From Sulfurospirillum deleyianum DSM 6946 (GTDB taxonomy: Bacteria > Campylobacterota > Campylobacteria > Campylobacterales > Sulfurospirillaceae): 64,000 nucleotides of DNA. Each line of letters starts with the position of its first letter. Position 1 is the stretch's first letter. The position numbers and the translations under genes were made by a program. This document shows positions 54,366-64,000 of this stretch, piece after piece. Location: assembly GCF_000024885.1 (NCBI RefSeq), contig NC_013512.1, positions 434,001-498,000 of the forward strand. Reading direction: 5' to 3'. The notes beneath the pieces are model-generated. The model saw only the letters and a list, made by a program, of their open reading frames with translations, had not been told where the DNA came from and made no database searches.

Positions 54366-55811
54366 ATGGATAAAAAGACCAAAATTTTAGCAACAGTTGG
54401 ACCAGCAAGTGATAGCGTAGAAGTTTTAGAGGGATTAATTCGTGCGGGTGTGAATGTATTTCGCCTCAATTTTAGTCATGGAAGTCACGAATACCACGCC
54501 AGTACCTTAGCAAAAATTAGAGAAGCAGAAGCAAAAGTAGGCAAAAAAATAGGTGTTTTACAAGATATTTGTGGACCTAAAATTCGAGTGGGAAAACTTG
54601 AAGAGGATTTTATGCTTGAAACAGGCGATAGACTCTATTTTACAAAAGAGCAAATTGTAGGCAAAAAAGTAAAAGAGGGTGCTTATGAGCTCTGCATCAA
54701 TCAACCACAAATTTTAGATATGCTCAAAGTGGGTGAGTATATTTATCTTTATGATGGCAATATTCGTGCTAGGGTAGTTGAAACAGGGAAAAATATTGTC
54801 ACAGAAGTTGAGAACAGTGGTAAGCTCTCTTCGAATAAAGGGGTGAATTTCCCCAATACAGTGATTAATATTGAAGTGATTACTCCCAAAGATGAGGCAG
54901 ATCTTTTATGGGGTGCGCAAAATGGGGTTGATTTTGTGGCCGTTTCGTTTGTTCAAAGTGCTAAAGATATTTTACATGTAAGAAATATTTTGAATGAGCA
55001 TAAGTCCCGTTCGCATATTTTTGCTAAAATTGAAAAATTTGATGCCGTTGAGAAAATTGATGAGATTTTAGAAGTGAGCGATGGTATTATGGTGGCTCGT
55101 GGGGATTTGGGTATTGAAGTGCCGTATTACAAAGTTCCAAGCATTCAAAAGAAAATCATTGCCAAAGCCAATGCTGCCTCAAAACCTGTTATTACCGCAA
55201 CGCAAATGTTGCTTTCCATGGCAGAAAAAGAGATGGCAACCCGTGCGGAAATTAGCGATGTTGCCAACGCTGTTTTAGATGGAACGGACGCTGTGATGCT
55301 CTCTGAAGAGAGTGCGATTGGTGTCAATCCTATTCACGTTGTTGAGGTTATGGCAGCAACGATCAAAGAGACAGAGAGTATTTATCCGTATGGAAAATTT
55401 GAGGTTTATCCTTTCTTAGATGAGACAGACATTATCTCTTCCTCAACAGCACGTTTGGCGGATCGTTTAAATGTAGAGGCGATGATTTCACTGACCAGTT
55501 CAGGAAAATCCGCTAAAAAATTAGCGCGCTACCGTATTCGTGCCGATATCTATGCGGTAACGCATGATGAAAAAATTGCACGCTCTCTTACGATTGCATG
55601 GGGTATTAAACCTATTATGAATATAGATACCAGTAATCTCAATGTGATGATTGGTCAAACGCTTCAACGTGGGCTTGAAAAAGGTCTTCTTGATAAAGAA
55701 AAAACGTATATTGTCACCGCAGGACATCCTTCTGGCGTTGAAGGGAGTACGAACTTTATTCGTATTTTGAAAAAAGAACAAATTGAGTATTACACCGATA
55801 TGGTACTCTAA
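54366..55811 (+). CDS. pyk: Pyruvate kinase
   Basis: A 481-residue pyruvate kinase: N-terminal TKILATVGPASDS and FRLNFSHGSHEYH, substrate/metal segment IFAKIEKFDAVEKIDEIL (catalytic lysine), MVARGDLGIEV and ATQMLLSMAEKEMATRAEISDVANAVLDGTDAVMLS, with a complete C-terminal regulatory domain. It makes ATP and pyruvate from phosphoenolpyruvate in glycolysis. A palindrome at 54972 codes LHVR. Confidence 0.96.
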   Translation: MDKKTKILATVGPASDSVEVLEGLIRAGVNVFRLNFSHGSHEYHASTLAKIREAEAKVGKKIGVLQDICGPKIRVGKLEEDFMLETGDRLYFTKEQIVGKKVKEGAYELCINQPQILDMLKVGEYIYLYDGNIRARVVETGKNIVTEVENSGKLSSNKGVNFPNTVINIEVITPKDEADLLWGAQNGVDFVAVSFVQSAKDILHVRNILNEHKSRSHIFAKIEKFDAVEKIDEILEVSDGIMVARGDLGIEVPYYKVPSIQKKIIAKANAASKPVITATQMLLSMAEKEMATRAEISDVANAVLDGTDAVMLSEESAIGVNPIHVVEVMAATIKETESIYPYGKFEVYPFLDETDIISSSTARLADRLNVEAMISLTSSGKSAKKLARYRIRADIYAVTHDEKIARSLTIAWGIKPIMNIDTSNLNVMIGQTLQRGLEKGLLDKEKTYIVTAGHPSGVEGSTNFIRILKKEQIEYYTDMVL

Positions 55812-55906
55812 GATTCATGAGAGATTTATATCTTTAATACTTCCTTAAAGAAGATTTGGGTAGAATCCAAACCTTAAATAAAATCTCTCCCAAGAAGGAC
55901 ATACGC

Positions 55907-56215
55907 ATGTATGCAATTATTAAAAATGGCGGGAAGCAATATAAAGTTCAAGAAGGCGACTATTTAAACGTCGACAAACTTGACGCTCAGCCAAAAGAGA
56001 AAATCGAAGTGACGGAAGTTTTAGCGGTGAATAACGGCGAACTTAAAGTGGGAACACCTTTCGTCAGTGGTGCAGTTGTAGAACTGGTTGTTGTCACAGA
56101 AGGTAAAGACAAGAAAGTCATTACATTCAAAAAACGTAGACGTAAAGACTCAAAAGTCAAGCGTGGTTTTAGAAGACAATATACCAGAGTAAAAGTTGTA
56201 AGCATTAAAGCTTAA
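55907..56215 (+). CDS. rplU: 50S ribosomal protein L21
   Basis: Starts at ATG 55907 ([20 protein letters not shown]), the normal L21 N-terminus, with AAGGA upstream; an in-frame upstream start would add 17 unlikely residues. 102 residues with the conserved basic segment [23 protein letters not shown]. rpmA follows after 39 bases, as in most bacteria. Confidence 0.96.
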   Translation: MYAIIKNGGKQYKVQEGDYLNVDKLDAQPKEKIEVTEVLAVNNGELKVGTPFVSGAVVELVVVTEGKDKKVITFKKRRRKDSKVKRGFRRQYTRVKVVSIKA

Positions 56216-56254
56216 CCCACAAGCGTTACAAAAGATAAAGATTAGGAGTAACCA

Positions 56255-56512
56255 ATGGCTCACAAGAAAGGTCAAGGAAGTACCCAGAATAATAGAGACT
56301 CAGCTGGACGTAGACTGGGTGTTAAAAAATTTGGTGGCGAGTTTGTACGTGCTGGTAATATTATTATTCGTCAGCGTGGAACAAAAGTACATGTAGGAAG
56401 CAATGTTGGTATCGGTGTAGATCATACAATCTACGCTTTAATTGATGGATTTGTTCAATTCCAACGTAAAGATAAAACACGAAATAAAGTTTCTGTTATT
56501 CCCGCAAACTAA
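56255..56512 (+). CDS. rpmA: 50S ribosomal protein L27
   Basis: An 85-residue L27: [24 protein letters not shown] at the N-terminus, which reaches the peptidyl transferase centre, and [15 protein letters not shown]. The unprocessed MAHKKG start means no Prp-type cleavage leader, as expected for Gram-negatives. Confidence 0.97.
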   Translation: MAHKKGQGSTQNNRDSAGRRLGVKKFGGEFVRAGNIIIRQRGTKVHVGSNVGIGVDHTIYALIDGFVQFQRKDKTRNKVSVIPAN

Positions 56513-56524
56513 TTCATAATTTCA

Positions 56525-56550
56525 CGAAGAAGAGGGGTTTCCTTCTTCTT
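56525..56550 (+). terminator. Possible terminator after rpmA
   Basis: GAAGAA and TTCTTC with inner GG/CC form a hairpin, followed by TCCTTCC. The tail is not a clean T-run, so it is weak. A palindrome TTACATGTAA follows at 56591. Confidence 0.35.
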
Positions 56551-56643
56551 CCTTCCTCTCAAAATTTAAATACTTTCAATGATTATACTTTTACATGTAA
56601 TGATTAAAAGTATTATGTTTATACAACACACAAAGGTTTTACG

Positions 56644-57750
56644 ATGTTTATCGATCATGTAGCACTCACACTAAGCTCTGGCAAAGGCGGCCCAGGCTGT
56701 GTCTCTTTTCGTAGAGAAAAGCATGTTATTCAAGGCGGACCTGATGGCGGAGATGGTGGCAAAGGGGGCAATGTTTATTTTCAAGTAGATAAAAATACCC
56801 ACACGCTTTCTCATTTTCGTAACAATCAACACCTTAAAGCAAGAAATGGCGAACCTGGTATGGGACGTAAAATGTATGGAAAATCAGGTGAGCATTTAGT
56901 GGTGACTGTTCCCCCTGGTACGCAAGTCATTGATGCAGAAACCAATGAGGTTTTATTGGATCTTTTAGATGAGGGTGATAAACAACTCTTTTTAGAAGGT
57001 GGTATGGGTGGACTTGGTAATACACACTTTAAAAGTTCAACCAATCAACGCCCAGAATTTGCGCAACCAGGTCGAGGTGGACTGACTAAAGCAATTAAAT
57101 TAGAATTAAAACTGATTGCGGATGTTGGACTGGTTGGTTTTCCCAATGTAGGAAAATCAACGCTTATTTCAGTGGTTTCCAATGCTCAGCCAGAAATTGC
57201 CAATTATGAATTTACAACCTTAACACCAAAGCTTGGCGTTGTCGTTACCGATGATTTCCAGTCCTATGTGATGGCGGATATTCCAGGGATTATTGAAGGG
57301 GCGAGTGAAGGAAAAGGTCTTGGGATAGAATTTTTACGTCATATTGAACGTACAAAATTTTTACTTTTCATGATAGATTTAGCCAATTATCGTGACCTTG
57401 AAGAGCAATATAAAACGTTAAAAAAAGAGCTTGAAAAATTTTCTCCTTTATTGGCACAGCGTGATTATGCGATTGCATTAAGTCGTTGTGATACCTTAGC
57501 GCCTGAGGAGATTAATGAAAAAGTAGACCTTTTCTTAAATCTTTTAGGTTTAAACACCAATGATTTGGCACACAAATATAAAGCCAGAGAAGATTTACAT
57601 ACGTATTGTCAAGATGTCTATGAAAGAGATGGCAATCTGCCCTTTTTTGTTATACCCCTTTCCTCTGTTTCTAAAATTAATGTGGATGCTATAAAATATG
57701 CATTATCAGATGTTATTCGAAAGGTACGAGATGAAGAGAGTCGTTGTTAA
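56644..57750 (+). CDS. obgE: Obg family GTPase
   Basis: A 368-residue GTPase: glycine-rich Obg fold in the first 157 residues ([34 protein letters not shown]), then the G domain with G1 GFPNVGKST (about 166-174), G3 DIPGIIEGA and SRCDT in the G4 position. G4 reads ALSRCDT rather than NKxD, as seen in some Campylobacterota. It aids 50S ribosome assembly and stress control. Overlaps proB by 20 bases. Confidence 0.95.
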   Translation: MFIDHVALTLSSGKGGPGCVSFRREKHVIQGGPDGGDGGKGGNVYFQVDKNTHTLSHFRNNQHLKARNGEPGMGRKMYGKSGEHLVVTVPPGTQVIDAETNEVLLDLLDEGDKQLFLEGGMGGLGNTHFKSSTNQRPEFAQPGRGGLTKAIKLELKLIADVGLVGFPNVGKSTLISVVSNAQPEIANYEFTTLTPKLGVVVTDDFQSYVMADIPGIIEGASEGKGLGIEFLRHIERTKFLLFMIDLANYRDLEEQYKTLKKELEKFSPLLAQRDYAIALSRCDTLAPEEINEKVDLFLNLLGLNTNDLAHKYKAREDLHTYCQDVYERDGNLPFFVIPLSSVSKINVDAIKYALSDVIRKVRDEESRC

Positions 57751-58498
57751 AGTTGGTACGCACGTTTTAAGTGCACAAAACCGTTTAAGCAAAGAGCGCA
57801 TTTTAAATTTAGTTGAGTTTTTAGTGGCACTTATGGAAAAATATGAGGTCATTTTGGTCTCTTCGGGTGCCGTGGCGGCAGGATACAGTATTTTGAAACT
57901 GGATAAAAAACTCCTCCACAATCGTCAAGCCATTGCTGCGGTGGGACAGCCTCAATTGATGTCCACTTACAATAAAAAACTTGAGCGATTTGGTAAAAGT
58001 GGAGCACAGTTACTTCTGACCGCAGATGACTTTGACTCACGTAAGCGCTGTTATCACGCTAAATGTACGATTGATACTTTACTTGAAAATGGCATTTTAC
58101 CCATCATTAACGAAAACGATGCCACGGCAACGGAGGAGTTGGTTTTTGGCGATAATGACCAACTCTCTTCTCGTGTAGCGTACTATTTTGGCGCAGATTT
58201 GTTGATTTTACTCTCTGACATTGACGGATACTATGACAAAGACCCTCATAAGTATGAAGATGCGAAAATGCGAAAAATTGTTCATGAGATTGAGCCAAGT
58301 GAGCTTGAAATGGAAAAATCTGCCAATTTTGCTTTTGCCACGGGTGGCATTGTGACCAAACTCAAAGCGGCACAGTTTTTATTAGAACATCAAAAATCGA
58401 TGTTTATTGCCAGTGGGTTTGATTTGAGTGATGTGAAAAGTTATATGCTAGAAGGCGTTCATAAAGGCGGAACCCTTTTTACATGTAAAAACCGTTAA
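57731..58498 (+). CDS. proB: Glutamate 5-kinase
   Basis: Starts at ATG 57731 ([14 protein letters not shown]), inside the end of obgE. 255 residues of the amino acid kinase fold: [49 protein letters not shown] and [10 protein letters not shown]. There is no C-terminal PUA domain, as usual in this phylum. It starts proline synthesis from glutamate. A palindrome lies in the last codons. Confidence 0.95.
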   Translation: MKRVVVKVGTHVLSAQNRLSKERILNLVEFLVALMEKYEVILVSSGAVAAGYSILKLDKKLLHNRQAIAAVGQPQLMSTYNKKLERFGKSGAQLLLTADDFDSRKRCYHAKCTIDTLLENGILPIINENDATATEELVFGDNDQLSSRVAYYFGADLLILLSDIDGYYDKDPHKYEDAKMRKIVHEIEPSELEMEKSANFAFATGGIVTKLKAAQFLLEHQKSMFIASGFDLSDVKSYMLEGVHKGGTLFTCKNR

Positions 58499-58580
58499 AT
58501 CAAAGTGAACTGCTTCACTTTGATAGGTTTGGAACCGAAGTATGTATGTGAAGAGTGAACATCTGCGAAGGAATGAGAAA

Positions 58581-59501
58581 TTGAAAATAGTTTTTATGGG
58601 TACGCCTTCGTATGCAACAACCATCTTAGAAGCGCTCTGTCTTGAACCTTCTATTGAGGTTATTCTTTTGGTGACTCAAGAGGATAAACCTGTCGGACGA
58701 AAACAGCTTTTAACACCACCGCATACGAAAGCGTGGCTTTTAGAGCAGGGTTTACATGTAGAGATTTTTCAACCTAAAACTCTGCGTTGCAAAGAGGCTC
58801 AGGAGAAAATTGCTGCGTGCCGTCCTGATTTTATTGTGGTCGCCGCATATGGGCAAATTTTACCTCGTGAAGTGCTCGATATTGCTCCATGTATTAACCT
58901 GCATGCCTCCTTATTACCAAAATACAGAGGGGCAAGTCCGATTCAGTCCGCATTACTTGCTGGCGAAGTTTACACAGGTGTGACATCTATGTTGATGGAA
59001 GAGGGATTAGACACCGGTGCCATGCTGGGATTTTCGTATCTTAAAATTGAGCCAGAGCATAATGCATCTTTATTATTTAATGCCTTGTCTTCATGTGCAG
59101 CACGATTGACGTTAACAACCCTTAAAAACTTTGCTGCACTTTTACCGATTCAACAAGTAAGTGCCAATGCAACCCATTGTAAAAAAATTAAAAAAGAGGA
59201 TGGTTTAGTCTCTTTTGAACTTGACGCAATAGAGATAATGAAGCATTTTAAAGCGCTTTCTCCTTGGCCTGGAATTTATTTGGAGTCTGGATTAAAACTT
59301 TTAGATATATGTTTGGTGGATGAGAGCTCATGCAATGCGTCAGTTGGGATGATTGATGGGATTGAAACAGAGGGTATAATCCTTACATGTAAAAAAGGAA
59401 AAGTGCTTCTTAAAATACTTCAACCAGTCTCGAAGAATGCCATGCCTGCAGTGGACTATATTCGAGGAAAGCGATTGGGTCGTGGTGATACATTGGTTTG
59501 A
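58581..59501 (+). CDS. fmt: Methionyl-tRNA formyltransferase
   Basis: The best start is TTG 58581, eight bases after AAGGA, giving the canonical N-terminus (L/M)KIVFMGTPSYA; an in-frame start at 58542 would add 13 foreign residues. 306 residues: folate-dependent domain with INLHASLLPKYRGASPIQ (catalytic Asn-His), EEGLDTGAML, and a C-terminal domain ending RGKRLGRGDTLV. It formylates initiator Met-tRNA. The 3' end overlaps birA. Confidence 0.94.
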   Translation: MKIVFMGTPSYATTILEALCLEPSIEVILLVTQEDKPVGRKQLLTPPHTKAWLLEQGLHVEIFQPKTLRCKEAQEKIAACRPDFIVVAAYGQILPREVLDIAPCINLHASLLPKYRGASPIQSALLAGEVYTGVTSMLMEEGLDTGAMLGFSYLKIEPEHNASLLFNALSSCAARLTLTTLKNFAALLPIQQVSANATHCKKIKKEDGLVSFELDAIEIMKHFKALSPWPGIYLESGLKLLDICLVDESSCNASVGMIDGIETEGIILTCKKGKVLLKILQPVSKNAMPAVDYIRGKRLGRGDTLV

Positions 59502-60117
59502 AACGCTTGAATCCACACATCATTATTTAATAACAGCGTTACGAAATGGTACTCTTTTCGCTCCGTGTGGCGTTGGTGCAGATATCCAAACCAACGGGGT
59601 TGGTAGTCGAGGAAATCGTTGGATTGGAGAAGGGGGCAATCTCTTCTTCTCCTTTTGCCTCGAAGAAAAAGCGTTACCTTTAGATTTACCTTTAGCCTCC
59701 GTTTCCATTTATTTTTCTGCACTCATGAAAGAAATTTTAGCGGAACAAGCATCGAAGGTATGGTTGAAATGGCCCAATGATTTTTATCTTGATACACAAA
59801 AAATTGGCGGGATGATTACGACTAAAATTGGTTCGAATATTGTCGGGTCTGTTGGATTAAATATCGCTTTTGCCCCTGAAAATTTTGGTAAATTAGATAT
59901 TGCCATTGCCCCAGCGCTTTTGGCAAAAATGCTGGTCGAAAAGATTACAGAAAAGAAAACATGGAAGAAAGTTTTTAGTAATTATAAGATAGAATTTGAC
60001 AAAAATCGAAGTTATTCTTTTCATTTAGATGGCAAGTTGGTCTCTTTAAAAGATGCGATATTGTGTGATGATGGCTCTATTGAGCTAGAAAATAAAAAGG
60101 TGTACAGTTTACGATGA
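59485..60117 (+). CDS. birA: Biotin--[acetyl-CoA-carboxylase] ligase
   Basis: Start is probably GTG 59485 (or 59482), within the end of fmt, giving (V/M)IHWFETLESTHHYL, the normal beginning of a biotin ligase domain; an upstream in-frame ATG at 59437 is deeper in fmt. 210 residues with the biotin-binding loop VGSRGNRWIGEGGNLFFS and LKWPNDFYLDTQKIGGM. No N-terminal DNA-binding domain, so it is not a biotin repressor. ATGA overlap with parA. Confidence 0.9.
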   Translation: MIHWFETLESTHHYLITALRNGTLFAPCGVGADIQTNGVGSRGNRWIGEGGNLFFSFCLEEKALPLDLPLASVSIYFSALMKEILAEQASKVWLKWPNDFYLDTQKIGGMITTKIGSNIVGSVGLNIAFAPENFGKLDIAIAPALLAKMLVEKITEKKTWKKVFSNYKIEFDKNRSYSFHLDGKLVSLKDAILCDDGSIELENKKVYSLR

Positions 60118-60899
60118 GCGAGATTATAGCGATAGCAAATCAAAAAGGCGGTGTTGGTAAGACAACGACTGCTATTAATTTGGCTGCCTCCTTAGCAGTT
60201 GCTGAAAAGCGCGTGTTATTGATCGACATTGATCCTCAAGCCAATGCTACCACAGGTCTTGGGTTTCATCGAAGCGATTATGAGTACAACATTTATCACG
60301 TTCTCATTGGGAGAAAGCGCCTTTCACAAGTTATTTTAGAGACCTCTCTTTCCACTTTACATGTAGCACCCTCAAACATTGGATTGGTTGGTGTTGAAAA
60401 AGAGTTTTATGATAACAATACCAAAGGGCGAGAACTTATCTTAAAGACCAAAATTGAAGAGATTCGAGATCAGTACGACTACATTATCATTGATTCTCCT
60501 CCTGCACTTGGAAGTATTACGATTAACGCACTGAGTGCTGCAAATTCAGTTATTATTCCGATTCAATGTGAGTTTTTTGCATTAGAAGGACTTGCACAGC
60601 TTTTGAATACGGTAAAGCTGATTAAAAAAACCATCAATCCAACCCTTGAGATTAAAGGTTTTTTACCAACAATGTACAGTACGCAAAACAATCTTTCAAA
60701 ACAGGTTTTTGCTGATTTAAAAGAACATTTTAAAAACAAGCTTTTTTTAGATAAAGAGAGTGCCTCATACGTCGTGATTCCCCGAAATATTAAATTGGCT
60801 GAATCTCCAAGTTTTGGCAAACCTATTATTTTATATGATGTTGAATCTCCTGGTTCAAAAGCCTATCAAAATCTTGCCAATTCTATTTTAGTGAGTTAA
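60114..60899 (+). CDS. parA: Chromosome partitioning ATPase ParA (Soj)
   Basis: A 261-residue deviant Walker ATPase: IIAIANQKGGVGKTTTAINLAASLA, LLIDIDPQANATTGLG, YIIIDSPPALGSITINAL. With ParB it moves the chromosome origin during division. It begins within the birA stop and is followed after one base by parB. Confidence 0.96.
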   Translation: MSEIIAIANQKGGVGKTTTAINLAASLAVAEKRVLLIDIDPQANATTGLGFHRSDYEYNIYHVLIGRKRLSQVILETSLSTLHVAPSNIGLVGVEKEFYDNNTKGRELILKTKIEEIRDQYDYIIIDSPPALGSITINALSAANSVIIPIQCEFFALEGLAQLLNTVKLIKKTINPTLEIKGFLPTMYSTQNNLSKQVFADLKEHFKNKLFLDKESASYVVIPRNIKLAESPSFGKPIILYDVESPGSKAYQNLANSILVS

Positions 60900-60900
60900 T

Positions 60901-61755
60901 ATGAGTACAAAAAAAGTTTTAGGTCGAGGATTAAGTGCTATTATAGAAGACGTTGAAGAGGCGTATAAACAAGATATTGAACAAGCTAAAGATTTGGTAC
61001 GCGAAATTGATATAGAGCGTATTACAGCAAATCCTTATCAACCCCGCGTGACGTTTAATGAAACAGCGTTAAAAGAGTTAAGTGAATCAATTAAACGACA
61101 TGGTCTTTTGCAACCTATCATCGTAGTTGCTAAAGACAATGATTATATGCTTTTAGCAGGCGAGAGACGTTTACGTGCGAGTAAATTAGCAGGATTTACA
61201 AAAATCAAAGCGATTGTAGCTGATATTGAATCCAAAAATTTGCGAGAACTTGCGCTCATTGAGAATATTCAAAGAGAAGATTTAAATCCTATTGAACTAG
61301 CAATTGCTTATAAAGAGTTGATTGAAGAGTATCAAATCACACAAGATGGACTTTCTGAAATTATTCATAAAAGTCGTACCCAAATTACCAATACCATTCG
61401 TCTGTTATCGTTAAGTGAACAAACAAAAAAATATTTGGCTGAAGGCGTTATTTCCCAAGGACATGCAAAAGTTTTGGTTGGACTTGAGCCTAAGGATGAA
61501 GAGACGGTTGTTAACACTATTTTAGGTCAAAAATTAAGTGTGCGTGAAACAGAAGCACTGGTAAAAAAGTTAAAAAACAGTGAAGAACCTGTTGGTAAAA
61601 AAGAAAAAACCACTATTAACGTCTCTGAAGAACTGGAAATGGTCTCAGTACGCCTAAAAGAGCTTGGTTTTGAGGCTAAACCAAAATCAAATACTATTAC
61701 GATTCATTTTAAAAATGGTGAATCAATTCATACTTTTTTAGAACGTTTCCAATAA
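60901..61755 (+). CDS. parB: Chromosome partitioning protein ParB (Spo0J)
   Basis: A 284-residue ParB: N-terminal LGRGLSAIIED, the CTPase/clamp domain with NPYQPRVTFNETALKELSESIKRHGLLQPI, LLAGERRLRASKLAG (GERRxR box) and ENIQREDLNPIE, a helix-turn-helix (TQDGLSEIIHKSRTQITNTIRLLSL) and a C-terminal dimer domain. It binds parS sites. I did not find a clear parS palindrome in the window. Confidence 0.96.
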   Translation: MSTKKVLGRGLSAIIEDVEEAYKQDIEQAKDLVREIDIERITANPYQPRVTFNETALKELSESIKRHGLLQPIIVVAKDNDYMLLAGERRLRASKLAGFTKIKAIVADIESKNLRELALIENIQREDLNPIELAIAYKELIEEYQITQDGLSEIIHKSRTQITNTIRLLSLSEQTKKYLAEGVISQGHAKVLVGLEPKDEETVVNTILGQKLSVRETEALVKKLKNSEEPVGKKEKTTINVSEELEMVSVRLKELGFEAKPKSNTITIHFKNGESIHTFLERFQ

Positions 61756-61800
61756 ATTAATCTATTTTTGTCACACGTTTAATAAACTATTTTCCTTTAC

Positions 61801-61811
61801 TATGGTAAAAT
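61801..61811 (+). promoter_or_regulatory. Putative promoter of the ATP synthase operon
   Basis: TATGGTAAAAT, identical to the -10 region of ssrA (899-909). It lies 89 bases before atpF' in a 144-base gap after parB. Confidence 0.5.
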
Positions 61812-61899
61812 TCGCCAAAATTTTCTAAAAGTAACTTTAACTTGTATCAAAAAAAATCTTAAAAATTGAGTCTCATCTCGAGCCAAAGGAGCAAGAATT

Positions 61900-62322
61900 A
61901 TGTTGGATATCATACCAGCACTCTTACTAGTGACTGGAACTGTATTTTTAGTTTTGTTGATTGTTCTTAACAAAACATTATATAAACCACTCTTAGAGTT
62001 TATTGATAATAGAAATAACTCTATTAACCGTGATTTAGAAAATGCAGGAAAAAATGCTAGTGACGTTGTTGCCTATTACCAAGAAATAGAAACAATTTTG
62101 TCTGAAGCCAAGTTTGAAGCTGCAAAAATTCGTGAGGCTGCGATAAACGAAGCAAATGAGAAAGCTTTGAAACGTATTGAGCAGAAGAAAAATGAACTTG
62201 AAGTTCAAACAGGCGTTTTCTTCACAACGTTAGAATCAGAAAAAAATGAGTTTAAAAATAGTTTAATGGCACAAATGCCTCTTTTCAAAGAGAGCGTTCA
62301 TGCAAAATTAAACACAATTTAA
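61900..62322 (+). CDS. atpF': F0F1 ATP synthase subunit b'
   Basis: A 140-residue b-type stalk protein: one membrane helix (residues about 8-25, ALLLVTGTVFLVLLIVLN) followed by a long charged coiled coil. Two b-like genes in a row (b' and b) are usual in Campylobacterota, where they form a mixed peripheral stalk. First gene of the operon, with AAAGGAG upstream. Confidence 0.9.
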   Translation: MLDIIPALLLVTGTVFLVLLIVLNKTLYKPLLEFIDNRNNSINRDLENAGKNASDVVAYYQEIETILSEAKFEAAKIREAAINEANEKALKRIEQKKNELEVQTGVFFTTLESEKNEFKNSLMAQMPLFKESVHAKLNTI

Positions 62323-62333
62323 GGAGATAAAAA

Positions 62334-62849
62334 ATGAAGATCAATTATTTTTTACTCTTGTTAACACCTATTGCCCTTTTAGCCAGTGGTGGTGAGGGAA
62401 GTGGTGGAACAGATATTTTTCCAAGAACCGTTAACTTTTTAATCTTTGTTTCAATCATGTATTACTATGTTGCGAATGATCTTAAAGCATGGTATGTAGG
62501 TCGAAAAAATGAGATTGCAACGAAGTTAGATTCAATTCAAGTTAAACTTAAAGAGTCTAATAGCAAAAAAGAGATAGCCCTTGCAAAAGTTGAAGAAGCA
62601 AAAGTAAATGCAAAAAATTTGATTGAAACTGCTAAAAAAGAGGCAGTTTTACTGACAGAAAAAATTGCACAAGAGGCAGATGCAGAACTAAGTAATTTAG
62701 AAAAAGCATTTCAAGATCGTATGGCAATAGAACAGCGTAGAATGCAAAGAGAAATTATCTCAAATGTCTTAGACGAGATGTTTAAAGAGGGTTCTATTAC
62801 TCTAGGCGATGATGAGATGGTTAAAATTGTGAATAAGAAGGTTGCATAA
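62334..62849 (+). CDS. atpF: F0F1 ATP synthase subunit b
   Basis: A 171-residue b subunit. A signal-like hydrophobic start (INYFLLLLTPIALLASGG) precedes a second helix (RTVNFLIFVSIMYYYVA), followed by the coiled-coil stalk. The leader may be cut off, as proposed for relatives. Its stop overlaps the atpH start by one base (TAATG). Confidence 0.92.
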   Translation: MKINYFLLLLTPIALLASGGEGSGGTDIFPRTVNFLIFVSIMYYYVANDLKAWYVGRKNEIATKLDSIQVKLKESNSKKEIALAKVEEAKVNAKNLIETAKKEAVLLTEKIAQEADAELSNLEKAFQDRMAIEQRRMQREIISNVLDEMFKEGSITLGDDEMVKIVNKKVA

Positions 62850-63379
62850 TGAGTAGTGCAATAGCAAAAAAATATGTCAATGCCCTTATGAAAGGCTGTA
62901 CCAACGATGAATTGGTAGAAATTTCAAATGAACTATCTACTTTAAGCCATCTGTTTAGCCTTGATAAGTTTAACAATATTGTTCTTTCTCCTCATGTATC
63001 AAAACATGCTAAGGCGGAGTTTGTGGTTTCATTGTTAACGCTAAAGAATGTAAAATTAACGAATTTTGTTAAACTCTTAAACAACAATGATAGACTTAAA
63101 TTAATACCTTCTATTGCAGATGAACTTAAATACCAGCTAGCACTGAAAAATAACAAGTTCGTTGGTACTATTTCTACAAGCTTTGCGATGAATGAAAGAC
63201 AAATAAAACTTCTAGAAGATAATTTTAGTAAAAAATTTGGTGCGAGTATTTCGTTAAAAAATAGTGTCAATGCGTATCCTGGTATTAAGGTAGAGTTAGA
63301 TGATTTAGGGATAGAAGTACGTTTTTCTCTTGAGCGACTCAAAGCTCAAATGAGCGAACATATTTTAAAAGCAATTTAG
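62849..63379 (+). CDS. atpH: F0F1 ATP synthase subunit delta
   Basis: A 176-residue delta subunit: helical N-terminal domain (IAKKYVNALMKG) that caps the alpha subunits, and a C-terminal part ending in the family pattern PGIKVELDDLGIEVRFSLERLKAQMSEHILKAI. Placed between b and alpha as in the standard order. Confidence 0.92.
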   Translation: MSSAIAKKYVNALMKGCTNDELVEISNELSTLSHLFSLDKFNNIVLSPHVSKHAKAEFVVSLLTLKNVKLTNFVKLLNNNDRLKLIPSIADELKYQLALKNNKFVGTISTSFAMNERQIKLLEDNFSKKFGASISLKNSVNAYPGIKVELDDLGIEVRFSLERLKAQMSEHILKAI

Positions 63380-63420
63380 TATATTTTAGAAGAATAAACA
63401 AAGAAAGATAAGGAGTAATT

Positions 63421-64000
63421 GTGGGAGCAAAAATGAAAGCTGATGAGATCAGTTCAATCATTAAAGAGCGTATTGAAAACTTTGAACTCAATGTTGACAT
63501 CGAAGAGACAGGAAAAGTTATTTCCGTTGCGGATGGTGTTGCAAACGTTTATGGGTTAAAGAACGTTATGGCTGGTGAAATGGTTGAGTTCGAAAATGGT
63601 GAGAGAGGAATGGCACTTAACCTTGAAGAATCAAGTGTAGGTATTGTTGTTCTTGGAAGCTGTAATGAGATTAAAGAGGGTTCTTCTGTTAAACGATTAG
63701 GAAAGCTTTTACGTGTACCTGTTGGTGAAGCGCTTGTTGGTCGTGTTGTTAACTCATTGGGAGATCCTATTGATGCAAAAGGACCAATTAACGCTACTGA
63801 GACACGTTTCGTTGAAGAAAAAGCACATGGTATTATGGCGAGAAAATCCGTACATGAGCCTCTTCAAACAGGACTTAAAGCAATTGATGCCCTTGTTCCC
63901 ATTGGTCGTGGACAAAGAGAGTTGATTATTGGTGATAGACAAACAGGTAAAACAACGATTGCTATAGATACTATCATTAACCAAAAAGGTCAAAATGTTA
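63421..64000 (+). CDS. atpA: F0F1 ATP synthase subunit alpha (partial, runs off the window)
   Basis: The start is GTG 63421, five bases after AAGGAG, giving (V/M)[20 protein letters not shown], the usual AtpA start; an ATG four codons later fits less well. The 193 visible residues include the N-terminal beta-barrel ([14 protein letters not shown]) and the Walker [10 protein letters not shown] near position 63931. The gene continues past the right edge. Confidence 0.96.
   Translation, partial: MGAKMKADEISSIIKERIENFELNVDIEETGKVISVADGVANVYGLKNVMAGEMVEFENGERGMALNLEESSVGIVVLGSCNEIKEGSSVKRLGKLLRVPVGEALVGRVVNSLGDPIDAKGPINATETRFVEEKAHGIMARKSVHEPLQTGLKAIDALVPIGRGQRELIIGDRQTGKTTIAIDTIINQKGQNV

Noticed and set aside
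60901-61900. parS sites near parAB
   Set aside because: I looked for a TGTTNCACGTGNAACA-like palindrome and saw none; the match may lie outside the window.

Overview
The window is a stretch of chromosome from a Campylobacterota (epsilonproteobacterial) organism, most likely Sulfurospirillum or a close relative. The evidence is a very large CcsB-CcsA fusion cytochrome c synthase, a Helicobacter-type malate:quinone oxidoreductase, a tmRNA whose tag reads ANNSNYRPAYALAA, and the run rplU-rpmA-obg-proB-fmt-birA-parA-parB-atpF'-atpF-atpH-atpA, which is typical of this phylum. Genus is inferred from gene content and style, not from a database match.

Layout. 1-1301: the end of a sensor kinase, a lipoprotein gene and ssrA (tmRNA). 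1302-11534: foreign DNA inserted at the 3' end of ssrA. It has an integrase, an AlpA-like regulator, small unknown genes, a large SF2-type ATPase, a cluster of long inverted repeats, an XRE repressor facing a three-gene membrane/secreted operon, and then about 850 bases with no convincing gene that hold a run of about 19 short hairpins (9062-9743). Three copies of the tmRNA 3' end (1278, 9943, 11520) suggest two tandem integrations; the outer remnant carries a Fic-family AMPylator gene and a MITE-like element. 11589-24740: NfeD and SPFH membrane proteins, YcaO, a GntP permease, a DEAD-box helicase, an EAL phosphodiesterase, hybrid cluster protein with an FNR-like box, and two paralogous porins separated by two toxin-antitoxin pairs. 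24895-33277: branched-chain amino acid transporter livJ-livHMGF, ccsBA and a small membrane protein. 33295-33884: six tRNA genes on the minus strand behind a perfect sigma70 promoter. 33940-54190: cinA-like, ileS, gatA, guaB, metX behind a structured leader, xseB, a nitrilase-like protein without its catalytic cysteine, an E1-like enzyme, a DapC-like aminotransferase, murC, mutS2, dapE, ridA, mqo and a CheX protein. 54366-64000: pyk, the ribosomal-protein/obg/proB/fmt/birA/parAB run and the start of the ATP synthase operon.

Most noteworthy: (1) the hairpin array at 9062-9743, where stem sequence varies but the fold is kept; (2) the palindrome TTACATGTAA, present 28 times on the core chromosome but absent from the whole ssrA island; (3) the XRE-controlled membrane operon of unknown function in the island; (4) the tandem att structure; (5) a switch-like leader before metX. 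All functions are read from sequence only; no searches were run.
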